A DNA stretch of 64,000 bases, taken from Thalassotalea hakodatensis (GTDB lineage Bacteria > Pseudomonadota > Gammaproteobacteria > Enterobacterales > Alteromonadaceae). The DNA lies in NCBI RefSeq assembly GCF_030295995.1, contig NZ_AP027365.1, positions 2,946,066 to 3,010,065 on the forward strand. The letters run 5' to 3'. How positions within the stretch are numbered: the stretch's first letter is position 1; each line of letters begins with the position of its first letter. Shown here in pieces: positions 53,944 through 63,859 of this stretch. The translations under genes were made by a program, and so were the position numbers. Below the pieces are notes generated by a model. That model was not told where the DNA came from. It did no database searches and worked only from the letters and a program-made list of their open reading frames with translations.

Positions 53944-55098
53944 ATGTTAAAAACAATAAGTATCAATGAATTAAAAGTGGGTATGCATGTCGAAGATATC
54001 ATACTCAAAAACAGCCTTCACAAAGTAAAGAATAAAGGCAAAGTTAATTCAGCACGTACCATTGAGCTACTTAAAAAACAAGGTGTTGATAAAGTAACGG
54101 TAGACTTTCCAGATGAAGATCTTATTAAGAATAGCGCAATATATAATGCTCAAAAGCAATCATCCGTCACGCAAGAATTAGCAATATCATGTCAGTTATA
54201 CGACGATGCTACAGCGCATGTAAAACAGTTATTTCTAGCAACCGCTAAAAATAAACCGATCAATCCTACAGCACTTCAAGCATTAGCAGATGAAATTACT
54301 GCATCTGTCATGCGCAATGAGCATGCTATGACAATATTAACGCGCATACGAAATAAATCTTACTATCATTATGAACATGCTATTAATTGCGCAGTGCTGA
54401 TCTGTGGGTTTTCCTTGCATTTAGGGTTTAAAGAAAAAACCGTTAAAGAAATTACCCTTGGTGCATTATTACATGATATTGGCAGTGCGAAAGTGCCGCT
54501 GCCCATTTTAGAAAAACCAGGTGAACTGAACAACAATGAACGTTCTGTCGTTCAAAAACACGTCTATTGGGGGGTTGAGCTAGCTAAAAAAGATAATTTT
54601 GCAAGTCCGCTCATTATTGACATGTTAGTTAACCACCATGAACGACTTGACGGAAGTGGTTACCCACGGGGTATTGATAAAAATAAACTGTCTAAGTTGT
54701 CATGTATCACTGCAATAGTCGACGTGTATGATGCCATGACCGGAAAGCGCCATCATAAAGAAGGCGAATTACCATTAAGTGTGTTGCGTTATTTATTAAA
54801 ACATACCGATAAATTTGAGCAAACACTAGTTGAGCAATTTGTTAAATATTTAGGGGTTTACCCAGTAGGTTCTTTAGTAAGGTTAAGCAATGATAAGTTA
54901 GCGGTAGTGCTTGAAGCAAATCGATTATCACCGCTTAAACCTAAAATTAGCATTATTTATAGTGTAGTATTGAATAAGCTGATTAAGCCAATAGAAAGGG
55001 ATTTAACAACAGAATCTTTTTGTATTGTTTCTGCTGTAAACCCTGAAAAATATAAAATCAACATGAATAAAGTGATACGAAATATAGCCGCACAATAG
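53944..55098 (+). CDS. HD-GYP domain c-di-GMP phosphodiesterase (DUF3391-HD-GYP)
   Basis: The 384-aa protein has an N-terminal DUF3391 domain (about 1-130; ISINELKVGMHVEDI) and an HD-GYP domain (about 140-330) with HD in ALLHDIGSAKVPLP and HHERLDGSGYPRGI, both intact. HD-GYP proteins hydrolyse c-di-GMP to GMP. Together with the EAL protein at 6502-8745 it would lower c-di-GMP. It is divergent from the lipoprotein/TonB receptor operon, sharing a 325-bp spacer, but no link to phosphate is visible. Confidence 0.92.
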   Translation: MLKTISINELKVGMHVEDIILKNSLHKVKNKGKVNSARTIELLKKQGVDKVTVDFPDEDLIKNSAIYNAQKQSSVTQELAISCQLYDDATAHVKQLFLATAKNKPINPTALQALADEITASVMRNEHAMTILTRIRNKSYYHYEHAINCAVLICGFSLHLGFKEKTVKEITLGALLHDIGSAKVPLPILEKPGELNNNERSVVQKHVYWGVELAKKDNFASPLIIDMLVNHHERLDGSGYPRGIDKNKLSKLSCITAIVDVYDAMTGKRHHKEGELPLSVLRYLLKHTDKFEQTLVEQFVKYLGVYPVGSLVRLSNDKLAVVLEANRLSPLKPKISIIYSVVLNKLIKPIERDLTTESFCIVSAVNPEKYKINMNKVIRNIAAQ

Positions 55099-55112
55099 TA
55101 CCTTGTAATAAA

Positions 55113-55142
55113 CAAAAAAAAACCACGCTAAAAAGCGTGGTT
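55113..55142 (-). terminator. Intrinsic terminator of the DUF3718-like gene
   Basis: AACCACGCT (55121-55129) pairs with AGCGTGGTT (55134-55142), with a 4-nt loop; on the minus strand it is followed by eight Ts. On the plus strand there is no T-tract, so it serves the minus-strand gene. Confidence 0.85.
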
Positions 55143-55176
55143 AAAAACGTATATAAAGGTTGGGGATTATTAACGT

Positions 55177-55599
55177 TTATATTCCTTTTGCGAACTGTTG
55201 AATGCTTTTTCCATTACAAACAATACCGCGTAATGATGTATTTTGTTCCGCCGCAACTAAGTCATAGCCTTTTGTTGCCGCTTCCACACATAACTTAGTT
55301 TCTGCAGTTTGATCACCAGCGACAATTTTCACAAGTTTTGCTTTTGCATCTGAATTTTTTGGTAATGAAAATTGCTTGATAGCCACACCGTTACAAGTAT
55401 TAAGATATAACGATTTAGCATATTCTTTACTTATTTTTTCTGCTTCTTGGTAAGCCGCTTTAAAACCTTTCGTTGCAGCTGTTACACATAATGTTGTTTC
55501 AAATGAACTGTCAATCGCAATAAATTTTGCATTATCACTTATTGCATTGACGGCAGTTGCTGTTAACAGTAAAGACAAACTTAATAATAACTTTTTCAT
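55177..55599 (-). CDS. Small secreted two-repeat protein (DUF3718-like)
   Basis: From ATG 55599 (GGAG upstream) the 140-aa product has a signal peptide (MKKLLLSLSLLLTATAVNA) and two copies of a domain of about 50 residues. Each has the pattern ETxLCVxAATKG, then a Cys-Asn-Gly (CNG) plus I-K/Q-QF end. In copy 1 these are LCVTAATKGF...TCNGVAIKQF, in copy 2 LCVEAATKGY...VCNGKSIQQF. Each has one disulfide-like Cys pair. I think this matches DUF3718, of unknown function in Alteromonadales. No neighbouring operon genes. Confidence 0.7.
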   Translation of the reverse strand: MKKLLLSLSLLLTATAVNAISDNAKFIAIDSSFETTLCVTAATKGFKAAYQEAEKISKEYAKSLYLNTCNGVAIKQFSLPKNSDAKAKLVKIVAGDQTAETKLCVEAATKGYDLVAAEQNTSLRGIVCNGKSIQQFAKGI

Positions 55600-55815
55600 A
55601 ACGACTCCAGTTAAACGATTGTAGGGGTGCTGATTCATAAAACTAGAGTAATTATACTAATAAAAAACCATTAAGCAAGCACTTTATGAAATTAAATTAC
55701 ATTTAAGACTAATATCTATTAATTTCAATATGATTTCTTTGCTTTTTTTGGTAATTAAATTACATTTTAGATATTAATTTTCACAGGTATATACAAGATA
55801 ACAATGGTGGGACTT

Positions 55816-56063
55816 ATACCAATTCGCATAAAGATTAAGTCAGTTCAGAGCGGTGTCAGCGGTGGGAGAATAAGCGAAACGTGTGCAGATATAGTTGTTT
55901 ATCGCGCTAATGAAGTACTAAGTTGGCTAAATATTTAATAGAATTGGTATTATTAGAAAACGCAGGAGCACGTTCTCCTGAATAACCATTCTCTGCAATC
56001 AACGCCGTGCCTCTAAAGCGTTTAATTCTCGCTGAATGACCGAATATTTATGCAAATTGGTAT
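55816..56063. repeat. MITE-like repeat, copy B (composite)
   Basis: The left part (55816-55950) starts with ATACCAATTCGCATAAAG and the family interior, then ends in GAATTGGTAT, so it is itself bounded by inverted termini. The right part (55951-56063) carries the CAGGAGCACGTTCTCCTG hairpin and ends in GACCGAATATTTATGC AAATTGGTAT. The whole looks like two subfamily pieces joined, one nested in or fused to the other. It lies in the otherwise gene-free stretch between two minus-strand genes. Confidence 0.75.
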
Positions 56064-56135
56064 TACACTTAACGCGATTAATATCGCGCATTTTGTATAA
56101 ACGATAAAGTGAGAAAGATTTAGTAAGGGAAGAAT

Positions 56136-56161
56136 TAAAAAGAGCGCCTAATTGGCGCTCT
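56136..56161 (-). terminator. Intrinsic terminator of TonB receptor 2
   Basis: On the minus strand AGAGCGCC (56161-56154) pairs with GGCGCTCT (56148-56141), with a 5-nt loop, followed by TTTTT (complement of 56137-56140 and next bases). It is 24 bp after the receptor stop codon. Confidence 0.88.
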
Positions 56162-56184
56162 CTTTCCGTATGTGATGTTTCTAT

Positions 56185-58917
56185 TTAAAATGAATAACGA
56201 ACGCCTAAGAGTACTCTTCGACTTAAATCTGTTACCCCATAAGGTAAATATCCCGTTTTATGAACAAACGTTTTTGCTACCATATTCTCATCAGTCAGAT
56301 TTAACACTTGAAACTGCACTTGCAAATTATCATTCACACTGTAGTTTGCTGAAAAATCTAATTGACCATAATCATCCATAAAACGAGGTTCGCCAAAATC
56401 ATCAGAAGTTTGCGCTAAATAACGCTCACGCCACGCATAAGAAAGCTTAGCATCTAGCGTACCGTCATCATAATATAGCGACGCGTTGAAGCTCGTTGGT
56501 GATAATCCGGGTAACCCTGCACTTCGCACATCATTTTCGATACCAAAATCAGCATCACTTGAAGTCTTAGTATAATTAGCTAAGAAGCCAAAGTTTTGTA
56601 ATATACCTTCGGGCGCGAAGCTAAAAGGTTGCTGGTATGATAATTCAAACCCTTTAATGGAAGCTGAAGCGCCATTAGACGGCTGCGTAAAAAATACATC
56701 GCCGTTAAACACTTCAGGGCTAAGTTGCGTAACAAAGTCTCTATTAGCGGTAAACGTTGTTGTATCAATCAAGCCATCTAAATCTTTCCTAAAAACATTT
56801 GCTGCTAGCAATGCTTCATCGGAGAAGTACCATTCAATACTCAAATCTAAGTTATCTGAGGTAAAAGGTTTTAATTCTGGGTTACCGCGTTGCCCTGTCG
56901 CTGAGTTTACATCAGGTGCAAATATGCGTTCCGACGGCGCTAAGTCAGGTAAGTTAGGCCGAGTTAGCGTTTTAGAATATGCAGCTCTTAGTAATACCCC
57001 CTCAGAAAGTTCATATCGTAAGCTAGCGCTAGGCAATACTTCAGAATAGTCACTTTCAAAAGCTATTGGGTCAATCCCCCCAAGTGCAGTGGTAAAACCA
57101 TCTATATTTTGTGTGGTTTTTACATAACGTAAACCAACATTAGCGGTTAGCTCTTCCCAATCAAAGTCTGCTTTAACATAAGCATTTAAGGTTTTTTCTT
57201 CAACTTGATAGGAATTCAAAGCCGCAGAGCTTGCTCTGTTTTGAACTGATGTACCAGGAACAAGTGAACTTCCAGTTGGTGAAACATTACCCCCTTGAAA
57301 CCAAACATCTTGGAAACCATTTGGGTCAACTGAAAACATTTTATGGGTAAAGCTAGGATCAGCACCGTCAACATCATAGTCAAGCATAATCATTGAGTCT
57401 GCAAGGCTTGGGCCCATGTTAGGGTTCCATCCAGCCTCTCGGCCTATGCGATAATCTTGTTCAACCACTTCTTTATCTTGCACTGTATAACGAAGGCCAA
57501 AATCGACTTTATTCATAAATTCATGATCAAAAAAGCGCGTAAAGTCAATTTTTGATGTCACTTCTTTTGCATCATCTTCACTTGGTCGAAAAATTAACAC
57601 GTTTAACGAGAAGTCTTCAGGGTTTGAAGAAAAATCAGTTAATGTGCTGTTAAAGTCTACGTAATCACCACGCACTTTGTATGAAAGAATACCGGGCACA
57701 TTTCCGCCAGTTTCATTGTTAAGCTTGAATGATAAAAGTGATTGTTTTCGGTTAGCTTCTCGGCTTGAAGCACCGATATAAGGAGTGATTTCCCAGTAAT
57801 CGTTTGGTTTCCAGGTTGCCGTTAAAGAGGTTTGAAAAAACGTATCGTCAATATCAGTAATTCTTGGCCCAACCCTATGTTGAACATTATCAAAACTTCC
57901 TTCAACGATAACTCCATTTTCAATCACTAAACTATCTTGCAACGCTTTAACACCTAAATGCTCCAAGGGAATATCATTTCGGTGAGCCGCTTTTTCATTG
58001 GTTAGTTCTGCATAAATACTATTAAAGGTAAAGGCTAATTCATCTGAAGGGCTGTATTGAAGTGCGAGTGTACCTGCTGTATTTTCACGATCTTCTAAAA
58101 AAGTATATAATCTCGTGCCATTTGCTACTAAAGCACTTCCCATTGGTGAATTAGGATCTACGTCAGGATCGATTACTGAAAGTGGGCGCCATACACCGTT
58201 TTCTGCACCATCAGATCTAAACTCACTTTTTGAATGGAATAAACCTATTGAAAAGCCAAATTTATCATCAATATTATTACTAACTGTCACAAAAGCTCGT
58301 GGATCAATACTGTCGGTAGTATCGCTATAGTTCCCTTGTAGAGAGGAAGAAAATTTCAAACCTCTATGCTGAAATGGTTGAGGCGTTTCTAACGTCACTA
58401 AACCTGCCAAGCCACCTTCACTTTGACTAGCGTCTGATGACTTAGTTACGGTAGCATTACTAAATAATTCAGATGGCAGTAATTCAAAACTAAAGCCTCG
58501 GCCACCGCCATTTGTGCCTAACCTGCCAGCACTTCCGCCGCCTGGTGCTGTCATGCCATTTATTTCAACACGCGTAAATTGCGGCCCTAAACCTCGTACA
58601 TTAATTTGTGAACCTTCACCATTCTGGTTTCTATTAATCGTAACACCCGGGATCCGCTGTAACGACTCTGATAAATTCATGTCTGGAAATTTACCTAAAT
58701 CTTCAGAACTAATTGAATCTGAAACATTACTGTCATTATATTTATTATTCAAAGAACGTACGATACTGCCCCTAACACCTTTTACCGTAATAACTTCGAC
58801 ATTGTCTTCTGCGCCAGAACTTTCTTCCGAACTTGCAGCATGTACCAGACCTACTTGACTGGCTGAGATAGCCAAACAGCAGGCTAAATATGATTTTTTA
58901 AACTTGTTTGAATGCAT
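56185..58917 (-). CDS. TonB-dependent receptor (TonB-Xanth-Caul type)
   Basis: The 910-aa receptor has a signal peptide (LACCLAISASQVGLVHAA), the TonB-box-like IVITVKGVRGSI region (VEVITVKGVRGSIVRSLNNK in part) and a plug with SISSEDLGKFPDMNLSESLQ and INVRGLGPQFTRVEINGMTA. The barrel ends LLGVRYSF. The GKFPDMN signature is that of TIGR01782-type receptors, which often import oligosaccharides in Alteromonadales, Xanthomonas and Caulobacter. It is preceded by an RpiR regulator gene 472 bp upstream on the same strand. Monocistronic, with its own terminator. Confidence 0.92.
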   Translation of the reverse strand: MHSNKFKKSYLACCLAISASQVGLVHAASSEESSGAEDNVEVITVKGVRGSIVRSLNNKYNDSNVSDSISSEDLGKFPDMNLSESLQRIPGVTINRNQNGEGSQINVRGLGPQFTRVEINGMTAPGGGSAGRLGTNGGGRGFSFELLPSELFSNATVTKSSDASQSEGGLAGLVTLETPQPFQHRGLKFSSSLQGNYSDTTDSIDPRAFVTVSNNIDDKFGFSIGLFHSKSEFRSDGAENGVWRPLSVIDPDVDPNSPMGSALVANGTRLYTFLEDRENTAGTLALQYSPSDELAFTFNSIYAELTNEKAAHRNDIPLEHLGVKALQDSLVIENGVIVEGSFDNVQHRVGPRITDIDDTFFQTSLTATWKPNDYWEITPYIGASSREANRKQSLLSFKLNNETGGNVPGILSYKVRGDYVDFNSTLTDFSSNPEDFSLNVLIFRPSEDDAKEVTSKIDFTRFFDHEFMNKVDFGLRYTVQDKEVVEQDYRIGREAGWNPNMGPSLADSMIMLDYDVDGADPSFTHKMFSVDPNGFQDVWFQGGNVSPTGSSLVPGTSVQNRASSAALNSYQVEEKTLNAYVKADFDWEELTANVGLRYVKTTQNIDGFTTALGGIDPIAFESDYSEVLPSASLRYELSEGVLLRAAYSKTLTRPNLPDLAPSERIFAPDVNSATGQRGNPELKPFTSDNLDLSIEWYFSDEALLAANVFRKDLDGLIDTTTFTANRDFVTQLSPEVFNGDVFFTQPSNGASASIKGFELSYQQPFSFAPEGILQNFGFLANYTKTSSDADFGIENDVRSAGLPGLSPTSFNASLYYDDGTLDAKLSYAWRERYLAQTSDDFGEPRFMDDYGQLDFSANYSVNDNLQVQFQVLNLTDENMVAKTFVHKTGYLPYGVTDLSRRVLLGVRYSF

Positions 58918-59389
58918 TTACTTTCCCCCTAGCTACTATATTTACTGTTATTTTCCACAGCTTTTTTTGATTTTATTACCTATATTTACTTGAGTAGCTT
59001 TCAACGAATGTTCAAAAGTAACAAGAAAATACATAATAATATGTTATTAATATACATATAAAGAATGATAATTCAACACAAATTTGAACAAATGTAACAT
59101 AAAAAATAAAAATAAAATGTTACTAAATAACAAAAGAGTTAAGCATGAGAGAAATAATCAATGAAGGATTAATCGAAAAGGTAATTAAAATAGGGTGATA
59201 AAAAGTTATAAACAGTGAAGACTTAACATTCCTGCCGGCACTGTTAGAGCAATCAGTAGATTAACCGTTCATGGATAAAAAACTCTGAGATATAGAAAGT
59301 CTCTAACACAATAAGAAAGTTGTATCATGTAGTCATTTAAATCAATTTTGTATCTTAAAAAAAATGAAGTATAGGATTGAATAGTAAAG
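58918..59389. other. 472-bp AT-rich region upstream of TonB receptor 2
   Basis: No ORF, RNA gene, repeat or clear operator was recognised. It must contain the receptor promoter and presumably the regulator site. AT-rich direct runs make a sigma-70 choice uncertain. No PhoB box was found here. Confidence 0.45.
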
Positions 59390-60244
59390 TTAATCTCCTA
59401 ACGGTAGCCACTGAGAGCTGCCTCTGTGTTGATCTAATTGAACTTTCAACCTTCTTAGTTTTTCTCGTGATTTTCGTTGATTTTTGACCGCTAATTCACT
59501 CGCTAATATATCAATTGCAGCTAGCATTACATAGCGTGAAGCACTTGGCTTAAAAATATAATCTGCCTCATGTGTTTCAATAGGTAAATGAATATCAGCG
59601 ATGTCAGCTAATGGACCCTTTGGACAAATAGCAATTACATTCGCCCCATACTCTTTTGCAACGTTAGCAGAAGCCTGAACATCTGGGCTAACACCACCTA
59701 ATGATAAGCATATTACCGCATCACTTTTATCAACAGTTGCTGCTGTCATTCTCATCAGCATAGGATCTGAATAAGCATTACTGCTAAGTGCGAGTCTAAA
59801 CAATCTATTATGGCACTCTTGCGCCATCACCGAGCTGCCGCCGCCAACACCGAAAATCAGCGTATGTCCTGCATCGGTAATTGTTTGACTAGCCTGGTGA
59901 ATAACATCATCGGTAATTAACCCTGCATTAAGCGCTAAAATATCGTTAATACCTTGATATATTGCAGGAATATCTTTTTTCACAACATGTTTATTACTGG
60001 TAAACCTTTCCCCTACTGCTGCTGACTGAGCAAGACGGAGTTTTAGTTCTCTCACATCCTTACAATCTAATGCCTTGGCTAGACGAGAAATGCTCGCATG
60101 ACTAGTTTTGGCTTTAGCAGCTAGCTCATGGGTTGATACCGTTGCAGCATAACTGAGATCCGCTAAAATAATAGTTGCTACTTTTTGCTCTGAGGGGCGT
60201 AAATGTGAAAATCTATCGCGTATTGCTGACACTATATCCATCAT
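59390..60244 (-). CDS. MurR/RpiR-family regulator (HTH plus SIS)
   Basis: The 284-aa protein has an N-terminal HTH_6 domain (about 1-80; RFSHLRPSEQKVATIILADL, ASISRLAKALDCKDVRELKL) and a SIS sugar-phosphate-binding domain (about 120-260; TLIFGVGGGSSVMAQECHNR, DAVICLSLGGVSPDVQASA). RpiR members respond to phosphosugars. It is upstream of the TonB-dependent receptor on the same strand, so it may regulate it, but with a long gap this is inference only. Confidence 0.9.
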   Translation of the reverse strand: MMDIVSAIRDRFSHLRPSEQKVATIILADLSYAATVSTHELAAKAKTSHASISRLAKALDCKDVRELKLRLAQSAAVGERFTSNKHVVKKDIPAIYQGINDILALNAGLITDDVIHQASQTITDAGHTLIFGVGGGSSVMAQECHNRLFRLALSSNAYSDPMLMRMTAATVDKSDAVICLSLGGVSPDVQASANVAKEYGANVIAICPKGPLADIADIHLPIETHEADYIFKPSASRYVMLAAIDILASELAVKNQRKSREKLRRLKVQLDQHRGSSQWLPLGD

Positions 60245-60444
60245 AATTTATTACCCTCGGTTGTTTTGTTTATGTGTTAAACAACCATTACAGTAATCAG
60301 TTGTTTCTACTAGCTTATACTGCCATTTATTCATCGTTAGTAACAGAAGAGAAGTAGTTGTTATACCTATTTTTTCTACTCCATTGTACAAGTCAATAAC
60401 AAAAAATAACTAATCGCATGTTTTCTTGGTCTGTTGCTCTTTCT

Positions 60445-62406
60445 TTAAAACTTCGGATATTGATGTAGTACTTTAATCACTTCATTTGCATCGATGGGTT
60501 TGGCAATAAATCCAACCATACCAGCTTGAAAGCACTTTTCTTTATCGTCTTCTAATACGTTTGCTGTCATAGCAACAATGGCTGGGTGATTATCAGGCAT
60601 AGATTCAATTATTTTTTTGGTGGCTGTTACGCCATCCATGGTAGGCATTTGCATATCCATAAAGATAATGTCATAGGACTTTTTCATTGCGGCTTTTAAC
60701 GCCTCTACACCATCATTAGCTAAATCGACCTTGTAGCCTAATTTATCAAATAACTTATCAGCAATTACTTGATTTATTTTATTATCTTCTGCAATTAGTA
60801 TCTTTAAAGGCTTTTGTTCAGCTAACTGACTATTTTCTAATACTACTTGTTGCTGTCCATATTGCTTACTATCAACATTTTCGGAAGTTTCCACTAATGG
60901 AACGGTAAACGTAAAAGTTGAGCCCTGATTCAATTTACTCGAAACGCTGATACTGCCATTCATCTGCTTGATTAATTGAGAACAAATAGTTAACCCCAAA
61001 CCTGTACCACCATATTTTCGGCTGATTGAAGTGTCAACTTGCGAGAATGGCTTAAAGAGTTTTTCTTGATCTTGCTGCGAAATACCAATACCAGAATCTT
61101 TAACAATAACGGTTAATAAATGATGGTGAGGGTTTTCTCGTTTTTTTTCTGATTTAACGGTCAGTTTAATCTCACCATGGTTAGAGAATTTAATGGCATT
61201 ACTCATTAAATTTAACATAATTTGTTTAAGGCGAAGCGAATCCCCCAAAAAAGTAGAGGGCATATTTTCTGCTATCACTGATGTTATGACTAAACCTTTA
61301 CTTGACGTTTGCGGATCCAATAAAAAACAAACCTCGTTAATTAAATCTTTCATCTTAAATGCATGACTATCGATTGATAACTTTCCAGCTTCTAGTTTTG
61401 ATAAATCTAAGATGTCATTAATCACTAATAAAAGACCGTTACCACTTGAACGAATGCTTTTTACATAACTCTCTTGTTCTTTACTAAGTTTGGTATCTTC
61501 TAATAATAAAAGCATGCCCAAAATTCCATTCATAGGCGTTCTTATTTCATGAGACATATTCGCTAAAAAATCACTTTTTGCCTGCGCTGCACTTATCATT
61601 TCACGGTTAGAAATGGCTAACGATTCCGCCATATAGTTATAAGATTTAGCTAAGGTATAAAACTCATCCTTTGAGTCAATGTTAATCTCTGACTCAAAAT
61701 CACCCCCTGCTATTCTTTCAGTACCTGTGATTAATGTTTCTAAATTATGCGATATTTTTCGCTTAATTGAGACACCAAAGATTAAGGCTACTAAAGCCGC
61801 AAATAAGCAGCCGACAACGATGATGAGTTTGGTAAAGAAATTATCGTTTTGTTTTGATAACTTCCTCTGTGCCATTAAAATATGTTCTTCTTGAATAAAA
61901 GTATTGATAATTTCACGTATGTCATCTTTAATTCTTTTACCTGCATGACCTTCGAGAAAACTTACAATGCCGGAAAAACCCCTAGAAGTATCGACAAGGT
62001 TTCGTCTCTTAGTAATGGCAACATCATTAACAGCTTTTAGCCATTGCTTCTCTAATACGTTTATTGCCTCTAGACGTTCTACTTGCTTAGGGTTATCACT
62101 AACTAATATTTTTAATTGAGCTAATTTTGTATCCCAGACTTTTTTCGCTTCAAAATAAGGAGTAAGAAAATCCTCGTTGCCGGTAATTAAAAAGCCCCGT
62201 TTTCCTGACTCTAAATCAAGCAGCAATTTATTCAGCTCATGACCTTTTGCAATAACAGAGTAAGTATGTTCAACCCAACGAGTTGACTCTTCATTTTTTG
62301 ATATGTTTACATAGTTAACAACGGATAAGAGAAAAATAAAGACGAGTGGAATAGTAAAGCCAATAGTAATCTTACGGCGTATTGATAAATCATTTAATTG
62401 AAACAA
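60445..62406 (-). CDS. CHASE3-HAMP hybrid histidine kinase/response regulator
   Basis: The 653-aa protein has TM1 at about 13-30, a CHASE3 sensor region (about 40-185, with [20 protein letters not shown]), TM2 at about 191-212, HAMP, HisKA with the phospho-His in [15 protein letters not shown], HATPase ([16 protein letters not shown]) and a C-terminal REC domain with Asp in IIFMDMQMP. No HPt domain is present. The start is TTG 62406 with GGAG 9 nt upstream; no in-frame ATG is suitable. It lies next to rpiR but with a 200-bp gap. Confidence 0.9.
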   Translation of the reverse strand: MFQLNDLSIRRKITIGFTIPLVFIFLLSVVNYVNISKNEESTRWVEHTYSVIAKGHELNKLLLDLESGKRGFLITGNEDFLTPYFEAKKVWDTKLAQLKILVSDNPKQVERLEAINVLEKQWLKAVNDVAITKRRNLVDTSRGFSGIVSFLEGHAGKRIKDDIREIINTFIQEEHILMAQRKLSKQNDNFFTKLIIVVGCLFAALVALIFGVSIKRKISHNLETLITGTERIAGGDFESEINIDSKDEFYTLAKSYNYMAESLAISNREMISAAQAKSDFLANMSHEIRTPMNGILGMLLLLEDTKLSKEQESYVKSIRSSGNGLLLVINDILDLSKLEAGKLSIDSHAFKMKDLINEVCFLLDPQTSSKGLVITSVIAENMPSTFLGDSLRLKQIMLNLMSNAIKFSNHGEIKLTVKSEKKRENPHHHLLTVIVKDSGIGISQQDQEKLFKPFSQVDTSISRKYGGTGLGLTICSQLIKQMNGSISVSSKLNQGSTFTFTVPLVETSENVDSKQYGQQQVVLENSQLAEQKPLKILIAEDNKINQVIADKLFDKLGYKVDLANDGVEALKAAMKKSYDIIFMDMQMPTMDGVTATKKIIESMPDNHPAIVAMTANVLEDDKEKCFQAGMVGFIAKPIDANEVIKVLHQYPKF

Positions 62407-62679
62407 TGTTCACAACTCCACATATTATTTTTCTAAAAAACTTATTAGCGAATGACTAAACTAAACGTTAAGGTAGAGTAATTGAGTTAAACAACGCTAA
62501 AATCACTTGAATTATAGCTCTTAATAGTTAATTAACGAAAAAAATCACTTCAAAACCAAATCAATCAACTGAATTAACTGGCTTTATCTATAAACATTAT
62601 ATTAATAAAGCTAAACAGTGCTTTAAAATTTTTTGAAGACCGATGCTTATCATTTATACACTCATTTCCGAGCTGATTA
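62407..62679. other. AT-rich spacer upstream of the CHASE3 kinase
   Basis: No gene or regulatory motif was recognised in this stretch beyond its AT richness; the kinase promoter presumably lies here. It is followed on the right by a repeat element. Confidence 0.4.
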
Positions 62680-62849
62680 ATACTAGTTCGCATAAAGATT
62701 AAGTCAGTTCAGAGCGATGTCAGAGGTGGGAGAATAAGCGAAACGTGTGCAGGTATAGTTGTTCTACATCAAACACGTTTTGCGCAATTATCGCGCCTCT
62801 AAAGCGTTTAATTCTCGCTGAATGACCGAATATTTATGCGAATTGGTAT
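62680..62849. repeat. MITE-like palindrome-ended repeat, copy C
   Basis: The 170-bp element is bounded by ATACTAGTTCGCATAAAG (one mismatched end) and TTTATGCGAATTGGTAT. From about 62693 to 62804 it is practically identical to copy A at 22309-22490, then differs, ending like copy B (GCGTTTAATTCTCGCTGAATG). It sits between the kinase gene and the secF terminator. Confidence 0.85.
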
Positions 62850-62856
62850 TAGGCAT

Positions 62857-62885
62857 AAAAAAAGCTGAGACAAGCTCAGCTTTTT
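62857..62885 (-). terminator. secDF operon terminator
   Basis: AAAAAGCTGAG pairs with CTCAGCTTTTT over a 5-nt loop (62859-62885); the minus-strand direction has a T-run. It is 18 bp after the secF stop codon. Confidence 0.9.
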
Positions 62886-62902
62886 AATACATTCAATAGT
62901 GA

Positions 62903-63850
62903 TTATGGCAAGATGACGTCTTGATCAGCACCTTCTTTTTCAATCACCTCAGGTATTAAGTCTTCTTTTGAAATACCTAACGCTAACGCAATTGAACTTG
63001 CTACATAGATAGAAGAGTATGTACCAATGAATACACCGAATAACAATGCAGTAGCAAAACCATGGATAAGTGCGCCACCTTGGAAAAACAAAGCTGCTAA
63101 TACCAGTAACGTTGTAATCGAGGTAATAAAAGTACGACTTAACGTTTGTGTCAATGAAAGGTTAATCACATCTTCTGGTCCACCATCACGCACTTTTCTG
63201 AAGTTTTCGCGAATTCTATCAGATACCACGATAGTATCATTCAACGAGTAACCAATAACGGCTAATATTGCAGCAAGAATCGTTAAATCAAACTCTAACC
63301 CTAATATTGAAAACAAACCTAAGGTTAAAACCACATCGTGAAATAGCGCAAGTACTGAACCTAGCGCAAAGCGCCACTCAAAGCGAAATGCAACGTAAAT
63401 CAGAATACAAATAAGCGCTGTTAACATCGCAAGGCCTCCTTGCTCTGTCAATTCATCACCTACACTTGAGCCAACAAATTCAATACGGCGCATTTCAAGT
63501 GTTTGGTTTGTCCCTTCTTTTAGCAATGCTAATACTTGGTTGCCTAACATCTCTGCTTTTACATCGTCTTGCACCGCTAAGCGAATAACAACATCGCGAG
63601 AACTGCCATAATGTTGAACAACAGCGCCCTCATAACCAGCACCTTCCATGATTTCACGGATTTGATTAAGGTCAGCTGCTTTTTCAAAGCCAACCTCAAT
63701 TAACGTTCCGCCAGTAAAATCTAAACCAAAATTTAATTTATTAATCGCCAAGGAAGCGCACGCCGCGATCATAAGTAACGCACTAAATATTACAGCTACT
63801 TTGCGAAAACGCATAAACTCGATGGTTTCTTTCAATTTTAATAGTTGCAT
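62903..63850 (-). CDS. secF: SecF, protein-export membrane protein
   Basis: The 315-aa protein has six TM segments with the first periplasmic loop containing LDFTGGTLIEVGF, and the conserved TM core YSLNDTIVVSDRIRENFRK and TSITTLLVLAALFF. It works with SecD and YajC to use proton energy to pull preproteins through SecYEG. The gene starts 9 bp after the secD stop codon. Confidence 0.97.
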   Translation of the reverse strand: MQLLKLKETIEFMRFRKVAVIFSALLMIAACASLAINKLNFGLDFTGGTLIEVGFEKAADLNQIREIMEGAGYEGAVVQHYGSSRDVVIRLAVQDDVKAEMLGNQVLALLKEGTNQTLEMRRIEFVGSSVGDELTEQGGLAMLTALICILIYVAFRFEWRFALGSVLALFHDVVLTLGLFSILGLEFDLTILAAILAVIGYSLNDTIVVSDRIRENFRKVRDGGPEDVINLSLTQTLSRTFITSITTLLVLAALFFQGGALIHGFATALLFGVFIGTYSSIYVASSIALALGISKEDLIPEVIEKEGADQDVILP

Positions 63851-63859
63851 GTATAACTC

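Noticed and set aside
22012-63850. CRISPR array from the repeated ATACCAATT sequences
   Set aside because: The copies are thousands of bases apart with no regular spacers; they are dispersed palindrome-ended elements.
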